A stretch of 64,000 bases of DNA, taken from the NCBI GenBank assembly GCA_022846635.1, contig AP025685.1, positions 1,240,001 to 1,304,000 on the forward strand, written 5' to 3'. Source of the stretch: Salmonella enterica subsp. enterica serovar Choleraesuis. GTDB lineage: Bacteria; Pseudomonadota; Gammaproteobacteria; Enterobacterales; Enterobacteriaceae. Of the stretch, positions 31,245-39,522 are shown piece by piece. The notes under the pieces are model-generated. The model saw only the letters and a program-made list of their open reading frames with translations, ran no database searches and was not told the origin of the DNA. Position 1 is the stretch's first letter. The number at the start of each line of letters is the position of its first letter. A program made the translations under genes and the position numbers.

Positions 31245-32602
31245 ATACATTTCAGGACTGGCCGTGGCGGCACTGGTTGCACCAGAGGCCGGACGCAACG
31301 GCCATCATTTTTGACCAGCGTCCGTTAAGCTGGCGCGAACTAACAGACCGAATTGATGCGCTGGCGGGTGGTTTTGCCCGCCAGGGCGTTAAGGCGGGTG
31401 ATGGGGTAGCGCTGCGGGCGCGTAATGGCGAATCCGTGGTACTGGCCTGGCTGGCGTTGCTGCAATGCGGCGCCCGCGTGTTGCCGCTTAATCCTCAGTT
31501 GCCAGATACGTTGCTGGCGGAGCTGCTGCCAGGCCTCGATATACGTTTCGCTCTGGCTTTAGAGGGCGCGGCTGCGGTTGACGGGCTACCGGCGCTGATT
31601 CTGAGTGACGATATTCCTGCGGCGGTGGAATGGCAGGGGGAGCGACTGGTTTCCATGACGCTGACCTCCGGCTCTACCGGGTTGCCGAAAGCCGCAGTAC
31701 ACCAGGCTGAGGCTCATCTGATGAGTGCAGCAGGGGTATTGAGCCTGATGACGCTGGAGCCAGATGACCGCTATCTGCTGTCACTGCCGCTGTTTCACGT
31801 CTCCGGGCAAGGCATTTTTTGGCGTTGGCTGCTACGTGGGTCAGCATTGGTGGTGCGAGATATGCACCCGCTCGAGCAGGCTTTAGCAGGATGTACCCAC
31901 GCTTCGCTGGTACCTACCCAGCTGTGGCGTCTGCTGGAGCAACCCCAGGCTGTGAGTCTTAAAGCCGTACTGCTGGGTGGATCTGCGATCCCCGTATCAC
32001 TCACCGATGCCGCCGCCCAGCGGGGGATTCACTGCTATTGCGGGTATGGCCTGACCGAGTTGGCCTCCACGGTGTGCGCTAAAGTCGCCGATGGAGAGGC
32101 CGACGTGGGCTCGGCATTGCCGGGTCGTGAGGTCAAAATCGTTAATGAAGAGGTGTGGATCCGTGCATCCAGTATGGCCAGTGGTTACTGGCGGAATGGC
32201 GGGCTACAGCGATTTACCGATGAGCAGGGCTGGTTTGCTACCCGGGATCGCGGCGTTATTACCGAAGGTAAACTGACTATTCTGGGCCGCCTTGATAATC
32301 AGTTTTTCAGCGGCGGCGAGGGTATTCAGCCGGAGGCGCTGGAGCGCATTATTGCCCAGCATCCCTGTGTACAGCAGGTATTTATCGTGCCGCGCGACGA
32401 TGCGGAGTTTGGTCAGCGCCCGGTGGCGGTGGTGGAATGCGATGGCGAGCCGGATACTCAGGCGCTTGGTGCCTGGGTTCAGGATAGGCTGGCTCGTTTC
32501 CAGCAGCCGGTCGCCTGGCTTAAACTGCCAGAACACCTTCGCCAGGGCGGGATAAAGATCTCCCGCAAGGCGCTGCTCGACTGGGTTAACGGTCGGCTTT
32601 AG
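31241..32602 (+). CDS. menE: o-Succinylbenzoate-CoA ligase MenE
   Basis: A 453-residue acyl-CoA synthetase (ANL superfamily) that adenylates o-succinylbenzoate and transfers it to CoA. The AMP-binding P-loop is [13 protein letters not shown] (about residues 139-151). The [11 protein letters not shown] motif binds adenine, and the C-terminal domain includes the conserved lysine in GGIKISRK. Here the pathway order is menF-D-H-B-C-E. It is convergent with nudI, with only 27 bp between stops and no obvious terminator. Confidence 0.95.
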   Translation: MNTFQDWPWRHWLHQRPDATAIIFDQRPLSWRELTDRIDALAGGFARQGVKAGDGVALRARNGESVVLAWLALLQCGARVLPLNPQLPDTLLAELLPGLDIRFALALEGAAAVDGLPALILSDDIPAAVEWQGERLVSMTLTSGSTGLPKAAVHQAEAHLMSAAGVLSLMTLEPDDRYLLSLPLFHVSGQGIFWRWLLRGSALVVRDMHPLEQALAGCTHASLVPTQLWRLLEQPQAVSLKAVLLGGSAIPVSLTDAAAQRGIHCYCGYGLTELASTVCAKVADGEADVGSALPGREVKIVNEEVWIRASSMASGYWRNGGLQRFTDEQGWFATRDRGVITEGKLTILGRLDNQFFSGGEGIQPEALERIIAQHPCVQQVFIVPRDDAEFGQRPVAVVECDGEPDTQALGAWVQDRLARFQQPVAWLKLPEHLRQGGIKISRKALLDWVNGRL

Positions 32603-32629
32603 CAGTAACTGGCGCAGGGACGCGCCGCT

Positions 32630-33058
32630 TTATGCCAGTAATCCACGAGCCTTTAGGGTTGCGCGGGTGGCAACATTCAGGTCGTAGCGGGGTAAGTCTT
32701 GCGGCTCGACCCAGGCAAATTCCTCAAATTCCTCATTGATAACGACATCGCGGCTGCTGCTGCGGCAGTCAAAAATCAGATACACCATGTACAACGTTTC
32801 GGTGCTGCCATCGGCATAGGTTTTGGTACGAATATCATCGCTGAAGGTAAAGGGGGTAATGCTCTCAAGCGTTATTCTATCGCCCAGTTCTTCGCGAACT
32901 TCGCGTTTCAGCGCTTCCTCTAGCCGCTCTCCCGGCTCCACGCCGCCGCCAGAAAGCGCCCACTGGCCGGGAAATACTCCCCGGTTTTTAGGCATCTTGC
33001 ACAGCAAAATAGCGCCCTGATTTTCAATGATTGGACAGACAATAATACGCTGGCGCAT
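32630..33058 (-). CDS. nudI: Nucleoside triphosphatase NudI
   Basis: A 142-residue Nudix hydrolase; E. coli NudI hydrolyses pyrimidine dNTPs (and dUTP) to monophosphate plus pyrophosphate, cleansing the nucleotide pool. The Nudix box spans residues 38-60: G38, E44, R52-E53, E56-E57 and G59 fit GX5EX7REUXEEXGU. I start at ATG 33058, with AAGGAG five bases upstream; the in-frame GTG at 33064 overlaps that ribosome-binding site. In E. coli the neighbour is ais/arn, but here it lies beside katA. Confidence 0.93.
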   Translation of the reverse strand: MRQRIIVCPIIENQGAILLCKMPKNRGVFPGQWALSGGGVEPGERLEEALKREVREELGDRITLESITPFTFSDDIRTKTYADGSTETLYMVYLIFDCRSSSRDVVINEEFEEFAWVEPQDLPRYDLNVATRATLKARGLLA

Positions 33059-33130
33059 ATTCACTCCTTGTGATGACGGGAAGAGCTGCCAGTGTAATTG
33101 TTATTGCTGAGTAGCCAAAGTGCGGGTGTA

Positions 33131-33159
33131 AAAAAACCAGCCGACCAGCGGCTGGTTAG
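33131..33159 (-). terminator. Rho-independent terminator after katA
   Basis: Stem AACCAGCCG / CGGCTGGTT (9 bp, 5-nt loop) followed on the - strand by a T7 tract. It lies 22 bp past the katA stop and isolates katA from nudI. Confidence 0.9.
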
Positions 33160-33178
33160 ATAGCTTTAAGCCGGGAGA

Positions 33179-34630
33179 TTATTTTGCGGCTTTTAGCGCT
33201 TCCAGAGCGGCGGCAACGCCCGCACCGTATTCTGGGTGTACCTGATTGAACAGAGCAATCTGACGTTCCTGAATAAAGTCAGGGATCTGCACCAGTTCAC
33301 CGGCAATACGCTGGAACATACGCTGATGCTCTTCTTTGCTCAGCAGCAAGAACAGGGCGCGCGGCTGGCTAAAGTAGTTATCATCGTCTTCGCGGTAGTT
33401 CCAGTGGTCGGCGGCGCCGTCCAGCGCCAGCGGCGGCTCGCTGAAGTCGCGCTGCTCCTGGAACTGGCCGAAGCTGTTTGGTTCATAGGTCGCGCCATTG
33501 CCGCTGTTGCCATCTACGCGCATCGCGCCGTCGCGATGGTAGTTATGGAACGGGCAGCGCGGGGCGTTAACAGGAATCTGATGATGGTTGACACCCAGAC
33601 GGTAGCGGTGAGCATCGCCGTAAGAGAACAGGCGGCCTTGCAACATGCGGTCTGGTGAGAAGCCGATACCCGGAACGATATTAGCCGGAGACATCGCAAC
33701 CTGCTCAACTTCAGAGAAATAGTTTTGTGGGTTACGGTTCAGCTCATATTCGCCCACTTCAATCAGCGGATAGTCAGCATGTGGCCAGACTTTAGTCAAA
33801 TCGAACGGATGATAAGGCACTTTCATCGCATCGGCTTCTGGCATGACCTGAATGTAGAATTTCCAACGAGGGAAATCACCGCGCTCGATAGCATCGTACA
33901 GATCGCGCTGGGAGCTTTCGCGGTCGGAGCCAATGAGCTGCGCTGCTTCATCATCCATCAGGTTCGCGATCCCCTGCTGGGTTTTCATGTGGAATTTAAC
34001 CCAGAAGCGTTCGTTATTAGCGTTGATAAAGCTATAGGTATGGCTGCCGAAACCGTGGATATTGCGGTATCCACGCGGCAGGCCGCGATCGCTAAAGTCG
34101 ATAGTTAGCTGGTGCAGTGACTCAGGCAGCTGGGAGAAAAAGTCCCATTTGTAGGTGGCGTTGCGCAGGTTGGTGCGCGGGTCGCGTTTTACTACGTGGT
34201 TGAGATCCGGGAATTTCAGCGGGTCGCGGAAATAGAACACCGGGGTATTGTTCCCCACCAGATCCCAGTTACCTTCTTCGGTATAGAATTTGATTGCGAA
34301 GCCGCGAATATCGCGCTCGGCATCGGCAGCACCGCGCTCACCGGCAACGGTGGAGAAGCGGATAAACAGGTCGGTTTTCTTGCCCACTTCGGAGAAGATT
34401 TTAGCGCGAGTATAGCGGCTGATATCCTGGGTTACGGTAAAGGTGCCATATGCGCCGGAACCTTTGGCGTGCATACGACGCTCAGGAATAACTTCACGGT
34501 CAAAGTGCGCCAGCTTTTCGAGGAACCAGACATCCTGAAGCAGCATCGGGCCGCGCGGGCCAGCGGTCAGGGAGTCGTTATTGTTCGCAACCGGTGCCCC
34601 TGAACCGGTGGTTAATCCTTTCTTTTCCAT
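33179..34630 (-). CDS. katA: Monofunctional haem catalase, clade 3 (KatA type)
   Basis: A 483-residue small-subunit catalase that dismutates hydrogen peroxide. It is very close to the crystallised Proteus mirabilis enzyme, including identical catalytic numbering: distal H54 and N127, proximal haem tyrosine Y337 ([14 protein letters not shown]). The clade-3 NADPH-binding residues appear conserved. It is not the long HPII type (KatE) nor the bifunctional KatG. The ATG at 34630 follows AGGAG. E. coli K-12 has no gene of this type. It sits between nudI and yfaY where E. coli carries other genes. A near-palindrome at 34728-34743 upstream may be an operator. Confidence 0.96.
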   Translation of the reverse strand: MEKKGLTTGSGAPVANNNDSLTAGPRGPMLLQDVWFLEKLAHFDREVIPERRMHAKGSGAYGTFTVTQDISRYTRAKIFSEVGKKTDLFIRFSTVAGERGAADAERDIRGFAIKFYTEEGNWDLVGNNTPVFYFRDPLKFPDLNHVVKRDPRTNLRNATYKWDFFSQLPESLHQLTIDFSDRGLPRGYRNIHGFGSHTYSFINANNERFWVKFHMKTQQGIANLMDDEAAQLIGSDRESSQRDLYDAIERGDFPRWKFYIQVMPEADAMKVPYHPFDLTKVWPHADYPLIEVGEYELNRNPQNYFSEVEQVAMSPANIVPGIGFSPDRMLQGRLFSYGDAHRYRLGVNHHQIPVNAPRCPFHNYHRDGAMRVDGNSGNGATYEPNSFGQFQEQRDFSEPPLALDGAADHWNYREDDDNYFSQPRALFLLLSKEEHQRMFQRIAGELVQIPDFIQERQIALFNQVHPEYGAGVAAALEALKAAK

Positions 34631-34881
34631 TTTGATCTCCTGTAACGACTGAGAAAAAATTCGTCGAAAATAGTTAATAAACAGTTAAATTGCACAAATC
34701 AGACTACGAGATAATGTTGGGTGTAATATTGATCGCGAACAATCAGTTCTTTTCTATTACAGCCATACCCAATGCCTTTTCACACAGAGTGATAAGAGCA
34801 AACTAGCGGTACTTTTATTGACCTAATAAATAGGTTGCCCGAGGTTAAAATGACTCTGGTGCGTCTAAGACAGGAGAATCC
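34631..34881. promoter_or_regulatory. Divergent katA-yfaY promoter region
   Basis: A 251-bp AT-rich region between divergent genes. It contains the near-palindrome ATTGATCGCGAACAAT (34728-34743, one mismatched pair) and ACCTA-ATAAA-TAGGT (about 34821-34835). Neither matches the OxyR consensus I know well enough to assign it. Confidence 0.4.
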
Positions 34882-36093
34882 ATGTTAAGCGTTGAGATGC
34901 TTTCCACCGGCGATGAGGTGTTATACGGCCAGATAGTGGATACCAATGCCGCCTGGCTGGCGGATTATCTATTTACCCACGGGCTGTTAATGACTCGACG
35001 CAATACGGTCGGCGATAACCTGGAGCAACTTATTGCCATTCTCCAGGAGCGCAGCCAGCATGCGGATGTATTGATTGTGAATGGGGGGCTTGGCCCGACC
35101 AGCGATGATTTGAGCGCTGAAGCGGCCGCCAAAGCCGCAGGTGATACCCTGAGCGAACATCCGGAATGGCTTGAGCGAATGGAGCGCTATTTTGCCGATC
35201 GCGGGCGGGTGATGGCCCCGGCAAACCGTAAACAGGCCTGTATTCCCACTCACAGTGAGCTGGTTGATAATCCGGTCGGTACCGCCTGCGGTTTTATGAT
35301 GCGCCTGAATCGCTGCCTGATGTTTTTTACTCCCGGCGTCCCGTCAGAATTTCGGGAGATGGTGAGTGGGCAGATAATGCCGCGCCTACAGCAGGAAGGG
35401 TTGCTAAGCGGCGAACAGCTCTGTCTGCGAATGACCACCTTTGGTCGCTCCGAAAGTGAACTTGCTCAGCAGCTGGATGATCTAAGCCTGCCACAGGGCA
35501 TTGCGCTGGGTTATCGCTCTTCTATGCCGATTATTGAGCTGAAGCTTACCGGTCCGGCTAGCCTGCGCCCGCAGATGGATGCGGCATGGCAGGAAGTAAG
35601 GCGAGTGGCGGGGGAAAGCGCCTTATATGAAGGTATAGAGCCGCTGGCGTCCCGTTTGCGATCGCAAATAGCCGGGCGCGGATGGAGTATCGTCACTAGC
35701 GAGCGATTTACCGGCGGATTGTTGGCCGATGCTTTTAACCAGCAGGCGGGGCCGCTGGTTTATGGGGAGGTTCTCCCAGAACTGTCTGGCGGGGAGAGCG
35801 AGCCGCTTGAGGCGTTACTAACCCGAGCACAGACTTTGCAACAGGCGCACGGTGCGGATTTAGCGCTGGTAAGCGGATCGCTGCAAAACGGTCGTATCGG
35901 TTTCGCGCTGGCGACGCCAGACCGGGGGTATGCCCAGTTAGCGGCATTTGGAATTAGTCACCATGGCCATACGACACAACAGCAGGTGGCGTTGCTCCAG
36001 GCGCAGAATTTGCTGCGTTGTTGGTTTAATGGCTGGAGTCTTTCCAGTAGCCGCGGCTGGGTGACTATTGAGCAGGCGATTAACCTGCCATAG
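34882..36093 (+). CDS. yfaY: CinA-like protein YfaY
   Basis: A 403-residue CinA-family protein: an N-terminal MoaB/MoCF-like COG1058 domain (about residues 1-170, with LSTGDEVLYGQIVDTNAAWLA and NGGLGPTSDD) and a C-terminal CinA/PncC-like domain (about 240-403). E. coli YfaY is described as lacking the PncC deamidase activity that its paralogue has. The usual CinA signature is degenerate here too (TSERFTGGLLADAFN instead of the standard TAESCTGG). Likely roles are nucleotide or NMN-related pyrophosphatase activity, unproven. Family and synteny with nudI are secure. Confidence 0.9.
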   Translation: MLSVEMLSTGDEVLYGQIVDTNAAWLADYLFTHGLLMTRRNTVGDNLEQLIAILQERSQHADVLIVNGGLGPTSDDLSAEAAAKAAGDTLSEHPEWLERMERYFADRGRVMAPANRKQACIPTHSELVDNPVGTACGFMMRLNRCLMFFTPGVPSEFREMVSGQIMPRLQQEGLLSGEQLCLRMTTFGRSESELAQQLDDLSLPQGIALGYRSSMPIIELKLTGPASLRPQMDAAWQEVRRVAGESALYEGIEPLASRLRSQIAGRGWSIVTSERFTGGLLADAFNQQAGPLVYGEVLPELSGGESEPLEALLTRAQTLQQAHGADLALVSGSLQNGRIGFALATPDRGYAQLAAFGISHHGHTTQQQVALLQAQNLLRCWFNGWSLSSSRGWVTIEQAINLP

Positions 36094-36507
36094 GAAGACT
36101 TAGTTATTGCACAGGTAGCGCAAACTGCCTGTGCTGTATATTAAAAAACGCCTGATATTATCCCTAAAATATAATTTAATTACGGCTGTTGCAGCATATT
36201 AAGAGTATTCATTCGGCTGAATAGGTTTACCTGTTACGTGATTTTGATAGTATTGAAGGGATCCAGGTTGTATAGGGGATTTAATCTTCAATATAAATAT
36301 CCCTTGTTAGAGGTATTTAAATAGTGTTGCTTACACTTGATGCTTTATTCAGGCAGCGAGCTTTCTATTGACTTTAACGAAGTCACTACTTGTCCCCAGT
36401 ATTGTTTTTTATATTCTATGTTGCAAAGAAAGACTTCCCTGCGGTTAAACGAAGTGCATTTAGCCACTGAATAAAAGACTCTCCACACCAGTAAGGATAT
36501 TTTAATA
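36094..36507. other. AT-rich intergenic region yfaY to hydrolase
   Basis: 414 bp with no gene. A hairpin GCACAGGTAG-cgcaaa-CTGCCTGTGC (36109-36134) just after yfaY may terminate it, although it lacks a T tract. The rest is markedly AT-rich and contains the promoter region of the next gene; I see no clear -35/-10 pair. Confidence 0.4.
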
Positions 36508-37368
36508 ATGGAAATAAATAATTATAAACTCCCGGAAGGTATATCTTTAACGCTGCATAAACCTGACGGCGGCGATAATTTACCGGCAGTTATTCTGTGC
36601 CATGGTTTTTGCGGTATTAAAGAGATTCTGTTACCCGCTTTTGCGCAGGCCTTTGCCAAAGCAGGCTTCGCAGCTATTACCTTTGATTACCGTGGATTTG
36701 GCGATAGCGAAGGTGAACGCGGGCGTCTGGTTCCGGCCATGCAAATAGAAGATATTCTTACCGTGGTGGAGTGGGCTAAATCCCAGGCTGAAATCGATAG
36801 TAGTCGCATAGCACTTTGGGGAACGTCGTTTGGCGGGTGTCATGTATTTGAGGCCGCGGCCATATGTTCTGACATTAAAGGTGTTATTAGCCAGTTGGCA
36901 TTTGCCGATGGTGAGGAGCTGGTGACCGGAAATATGACTGCTGAGGAAAAGACAGGATTTATTAGCACGCTTAATAAAATGGCCGATAAAAAACAGGCGA
37001 CCGGTAAAGAGATGATGGTGGCAATCACTAAAGTGCTCAGTGATGAAGAGTCGAAAACCTTCTTCGAAATGAATAAGGTTCGCTATCCGCAAATGGATAT
37101 CAAAATTCCCTTTTTAACCGTTCGTGAAACATTGCTCTATAAACCTGCCGCCAGCGCACGGCAAGTGACCTGCCCGGTGCTGGTAGTGATTGCCGGGAGC
37201 GATAGCGTAAATCCGCCAGAGCAGGGGCGGGCGCTGTTTGATGCCGTAGCCGCGGAAAATAAGCAATTGTATGTGGAAGAGCAGGCGCGCCATTACGATA
37301 TGTATAGCGGGCAGCATTTCGATAATGTTATCCGGGTACAAATTGACTGGCTGCATACCTGGCTTTAG
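36508..37368 (+). CDS. Alpha/beta hydrolase, unassigned
   Basis: A 286-residue cytoplasmic alpha/beta hydrolase of the dienelactone-hydrolase/acyl-peptidase-like group. An oxyanion-side HGF motif (32-34) is followed by nucleophile S107 in GTSFGG. Likely D232 (in AGSDSVNPP) and H262 (ARHYDMYSG) complete the triad. A lid insert lies at about 135-210. No signal peptide. The substrate is not inferable; YcjY-like esterases are the nearest group I recognise. It stands alone with its own terminator in AT-rich flanks, between yfaY and glpT, and is probably an accessory acquisition. Confidence is high for the fold, low for function. Confidence 0.8.
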   Translation: MEINNYKLPEGISLTLHKPDGGDNLPAVILCHGFCGIKEILLPAFAQAFAKAGFAAITFDYRGFGDSEGERGRLVPAMQIEDILTVVEWAKSQAEIDSSRIALWGTSFGGCHVFEAAAICSDIKGVISQLAFADGEELVTGNMTAEEKTGFISTLNKMADKKQATGKEMMVAITKVLSDEESKTFFEMNKVRYPQMDIKIPFLTVRETLLYKPAASARQVTCPVLVVIAGSDSVNPPEQGRALFDAVAAENKQLYVEEQARHYDMYSGQHFDNVIRVQIDWLHTWL

Positions 37369-37397
37369 TCCACGTCAGGCCGAATGTATTGGAGTAT

Positions 37398-37429
37398 AAA
37401 AAAGCCGCAATTTGATTGCGGTTTTTTTA
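37398..37429 (+). terminator. Rho-independent terminator after the hydrolase gene
   Basis: Stem AAAGCCGCAA / TTGCGGTTTT with a TTTGA loop and a T tract, 30 bp after the stop codon. Confidence 0.88.
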
Positions 37430-37581
37430 TAGGTGCAATCCGTACCGAACATGACATGAGTCAGCGGGGTAATAACGCTACGTTGCGCATGGTTGAATGT
37501 GAGCGTATTCGAAAGTTATGTGTCGTTTTATGGTGATTAAATTAAGTAAATGTGTTCGTTTGTAATAAATGTGTAATATTT

Positions 37582-37624
37582 TGTGCGCTAATTCACAGTC
37601 ATAATGGCACTGAATGTTTACTAT
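37582..37624 (+). promoter_or_regulatory. glpT promoter with class II CRP site
   Basis: TGTGCGCTAATTCACA (37582-37597) matches the CRP consensus TGTGA-N6-TCACA except one base. A TACTAT -10 at 37619-37624 predicts a start near 37631, placing the CRP centre at about -41.5, the class II geometry. GlpR-like half sites (TGTTCG at about 37553-37558 and ATGTTTACTATCGCGCTCG over the -10) suggest glycerol-3-phosphate repression as in E. coli. Confidence 0.7.
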
Positions 37625-37700
37625 CGCGCTCGAAAAGGAAAGTGATGGTCAACACCGTATTTATGGCGGGGGCGATTCCCAAAGCCAGGAGATTGTGGTC

Positions 37701-39053
37701 ATGTTAAGTATTTTTAAGCCCGCTGCGCATCAGGCGCGGTTATCGGAAGATAAAATCGATCCCACCTATCGCCGCCTGCGCTGGCAAATATTTATGGGGA
37801 TCTTCTTTGGTTATGCCGCTTACTACCTGGTAAGGAAGAACTTTGCTCTGGCAATGCCTTATCTGGTGGAACAAGGATTCTCGCGCGGCGATCTCGGGTT
37901 TGCGCTTTCCGGCATCTCCATCGCCTATGGTTTTTCTAAATTCATTATGGGGTCGGTATCTGACCGCTCTAACCCTCGGATCTTTTTGCCCGCAGGTCTT
38001 ATCCTTGCGGCATTAGTGATGCTGTTTATGGGATTTGTGCCGTGGGCGACATCGAGCATTATGGTGATGTTCGTGCTGCTGTTTCTGTGCGGCTGGTTCC
38101 AGGGAATGGGTTGGCCGCCGTGTGGCCGTACCATGGTTCACTGGTGGTCGCAGAAAGAGCGAGGCGGGATCGTCTCTGTCTGGAACTGTGCCCATAACGT
38201 TGGCGGCGGTATTCCTCCATTACTGTTCCTGCTGGGAATGGCCTGGTTTAATGACTGGCATGCGGCGCTGTATATGCCAGCCTTCGCGGCTATTATTGTG
38301 GCGATTTTTGCTTTCGCTCTCATGCGCGATACCCCTCAGTCATGCGGGCTGCCGCCGATTGAAGAATATAAAAATGATTATCCCGATGACTACAACGAAG
38401 CCCATGAAGAAGAGCTGACGGCGAAGCAAATCTTCATGCAGTATGTATTGCCAAACCGTCTGCTGTGGTACATCGCCATTGCCAACGTATTTGTTTATCT
38501 GCTGCGTTACGGCATTCTGGACTGGTCGCCAACCTATCTGAAAGAAGTGAAGCATTTCGCGCTGGATAAATCTTCCTGGGCCTATTTCTTTTACGAATAC
38601 GCGGGAATTCCGGGCACACTGCTGTGCGGCTGGATGTCGGATAAAGTTTTCCGCGGCAATCGCGGCGCTACCGGCGTATTCTTCATGACCTTAGTGACAA
38701 TCGCGACCATTGTTTACTGGCTAAACCCACCGGGAAATCCATCGGTAGACATGGCCTGTATGATAGTCATCGGTTTCCTGATTTACGGCCCGGTTATGCT
38801 CATTGGCCTCCATGCGCTGGAGCTGGCGCCTAAAAAGGCGGCGGGAACGGCGGCAGGCTTTACCGGTTTGTTTGGTTATCTTGGCGGTTCGGTCGCGGCC
38901 AGTGCCATTGTCGGTTATACGGTCGACTTCTTCGGCTGGGACGGCGGGTTTATGGTCATGATTGGCGGTAGTATCGCGGCGGTGATTTTACTGCTGGTGG
39001 TGATGGTTGGTGAACATCGTCATCACAAGGCTAATCTGGCACGTAAATCATAA
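37701..39053 (+). CDS. glpT: Glycerol-3-phosphate:phosphate antiporter GlpT
   Basis: A 450-residue major facilitator protein (12 helices) that imports sn-glycerol-3-phosphate, and fosfomycin, in exchange for phosphate. The substrate-site residues R45, H165 and R269 are at E. coli numbers. The start is ATG 37701 ([14 protein letters not shown]) after AGGAG; the upstream frame from 37614 adds 29 residues not found in GlpT. In E. coli it is followed by glpQ and divergent from glpABC. Here glpQ is replaced by a terminator and glpABC is absent, so the antiporter is an orphan with an apparently intact regulated promoter. Confidence 0.97.
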   Translation: MLSIFKPAAHQARLSEDKIDPTYRRLRWQIFMGIFFGYAAYYLVRKNFALAMPYLVEQGFSRGDLGFALSGISIAYGFSKFIMGSVSDRSNPRIFLPAGLILAALVMLFMGFVPWATSSIMVMFVLLFLCGWFQGMGWPPCGRTMVHWWSQKERGGIVSVWNCAHNVGGGIPPLLFLLGMAWFNDWHAALYMPAFAAIIVAIFAFALMRDTPQSCGLPPIEEYKNDYPDDYNEAHEEELTAKQIFMQYVLPNRLLWYIAIANVFVYLLRYGILDWSPTYLKEVKHFALDKSSWAYFFYEYAGIPGTLLCGWMSDKVFRGNRGATGVFFMTLVTIATIVYWLNPPGNPSVDMACMIVIGFLIYGPVMLIGLHALELAPKKAAGTAAGFTGLFGYLGGSVAASAIVGYTVDFFGWDGGFMVMIGGSIAAVILLLVVMVGEHRHHKANLARKS

Positions 39054-39076
39054 TCGTGTCATTAAAAAATAATCAT

Positions 39077-39106
39077 GCCCGCCTTAATAACGGCGGGCTT
39101 TTTTAT
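39077..39106 (+). terminator. Rho-independent terminator after glpT
   Basis: Stem GCCCGCC / GGCGGGC with an 8-nt loop, followed by TTTTTT. It lies 24 bp after glpT, so glpT is monocistronic. Confidence 0.9.
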
Positions 39107-39133
39107 ATCTGATAATTGCGGCTAAATGGTGTA

Positions 39134-39325
39134 TCAGTAGCGCTGGTTTACCGAGGCAATAAATCGGGCCAGCGCCTGGTTTTGGTTCCATTTACCATAG
39201 ATAAGCTTAATCTCAGATGTCAGAGCCGGTGGCGTGAGCTCCCGGTAGCAAACATCAGGAAGGCTGACGCATGTTTTCAGTGCCGCAGGAACCAGTGCCA
39301 CACCTTCCTGTTGATTATCTTTCGC
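39134..39325 (-). pseudogene. LysR-type regulator, C-terminal remnant
   Basis: Translated on the - strand, this 63-residue stretch reads as the C-terminal end of a LysR effector domain: a QEGVALVPAAL motif (typical of GxGIALVP in this family), then CYRELTPPALTSEIKLIYGKW and a terminal helix with ALARFIASV, ending in TGA at 39134-39136. An in-frame stop at 39326-39328 and the abrupt loss of similarity upstream show that at least 220 residues, including the DNA-binding domain, are gone. The remnant lies between the glpT terminator and the PTS gene, marking a deletion or replacement boundary. The + strand frame over the same bases is a shadow. Confidence 0.7.
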
Positions 39326-39522
39326 TCATTCATGTATGAAACGTGAGCATCGTTGCGTTACATAAAAATCCGCTTTAGTTCAAATATTCACCATTTGAAA
39401 TTATCTCCATTGTGTTGATGTATTGCTGAAGGTTGGTAGCTGTAACATGATGAGTATAACGTTTTAGTAGAACGTTATACTTATAACAGCAACGACGTTG
39501 TGCACAGGGTTCGGGGGATAAG
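39326..39522 (+). promoter_or_regulatory. Promoter/operator region of the PTS-LacI pair
   Basis: Contains a perfect 29-bp dyad, AGTATAACGTT-N7-AACGTTATACT (39453-39481). Its right arm includes a TATACT -10 (39476-39481). Each arm holds an AACGTT centre typical of LacI-family operators, and TATAACGTTTTA resembles the MalI operator core. No good -35 is seen, suggesting activator dependence or a weak promoter. Confidence 0.65.

Noticed and set aside
33179..34630. Catalase as the E. coli HPII (KatE) orthologue
   Set aside because: The protein is 483 residues and lacks the long N- and C-terminal domains of HPII. Its catalytic numbering matches the small-subunit clade-3 enzymes.
39116..39346. 76-residue + strand frame between glpT and the PTS gene
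   Set aside because: It is the complement of the LysR remnant, whose - strand translation has clear family similarity. The + frame has no ribosome-binding site or homology.
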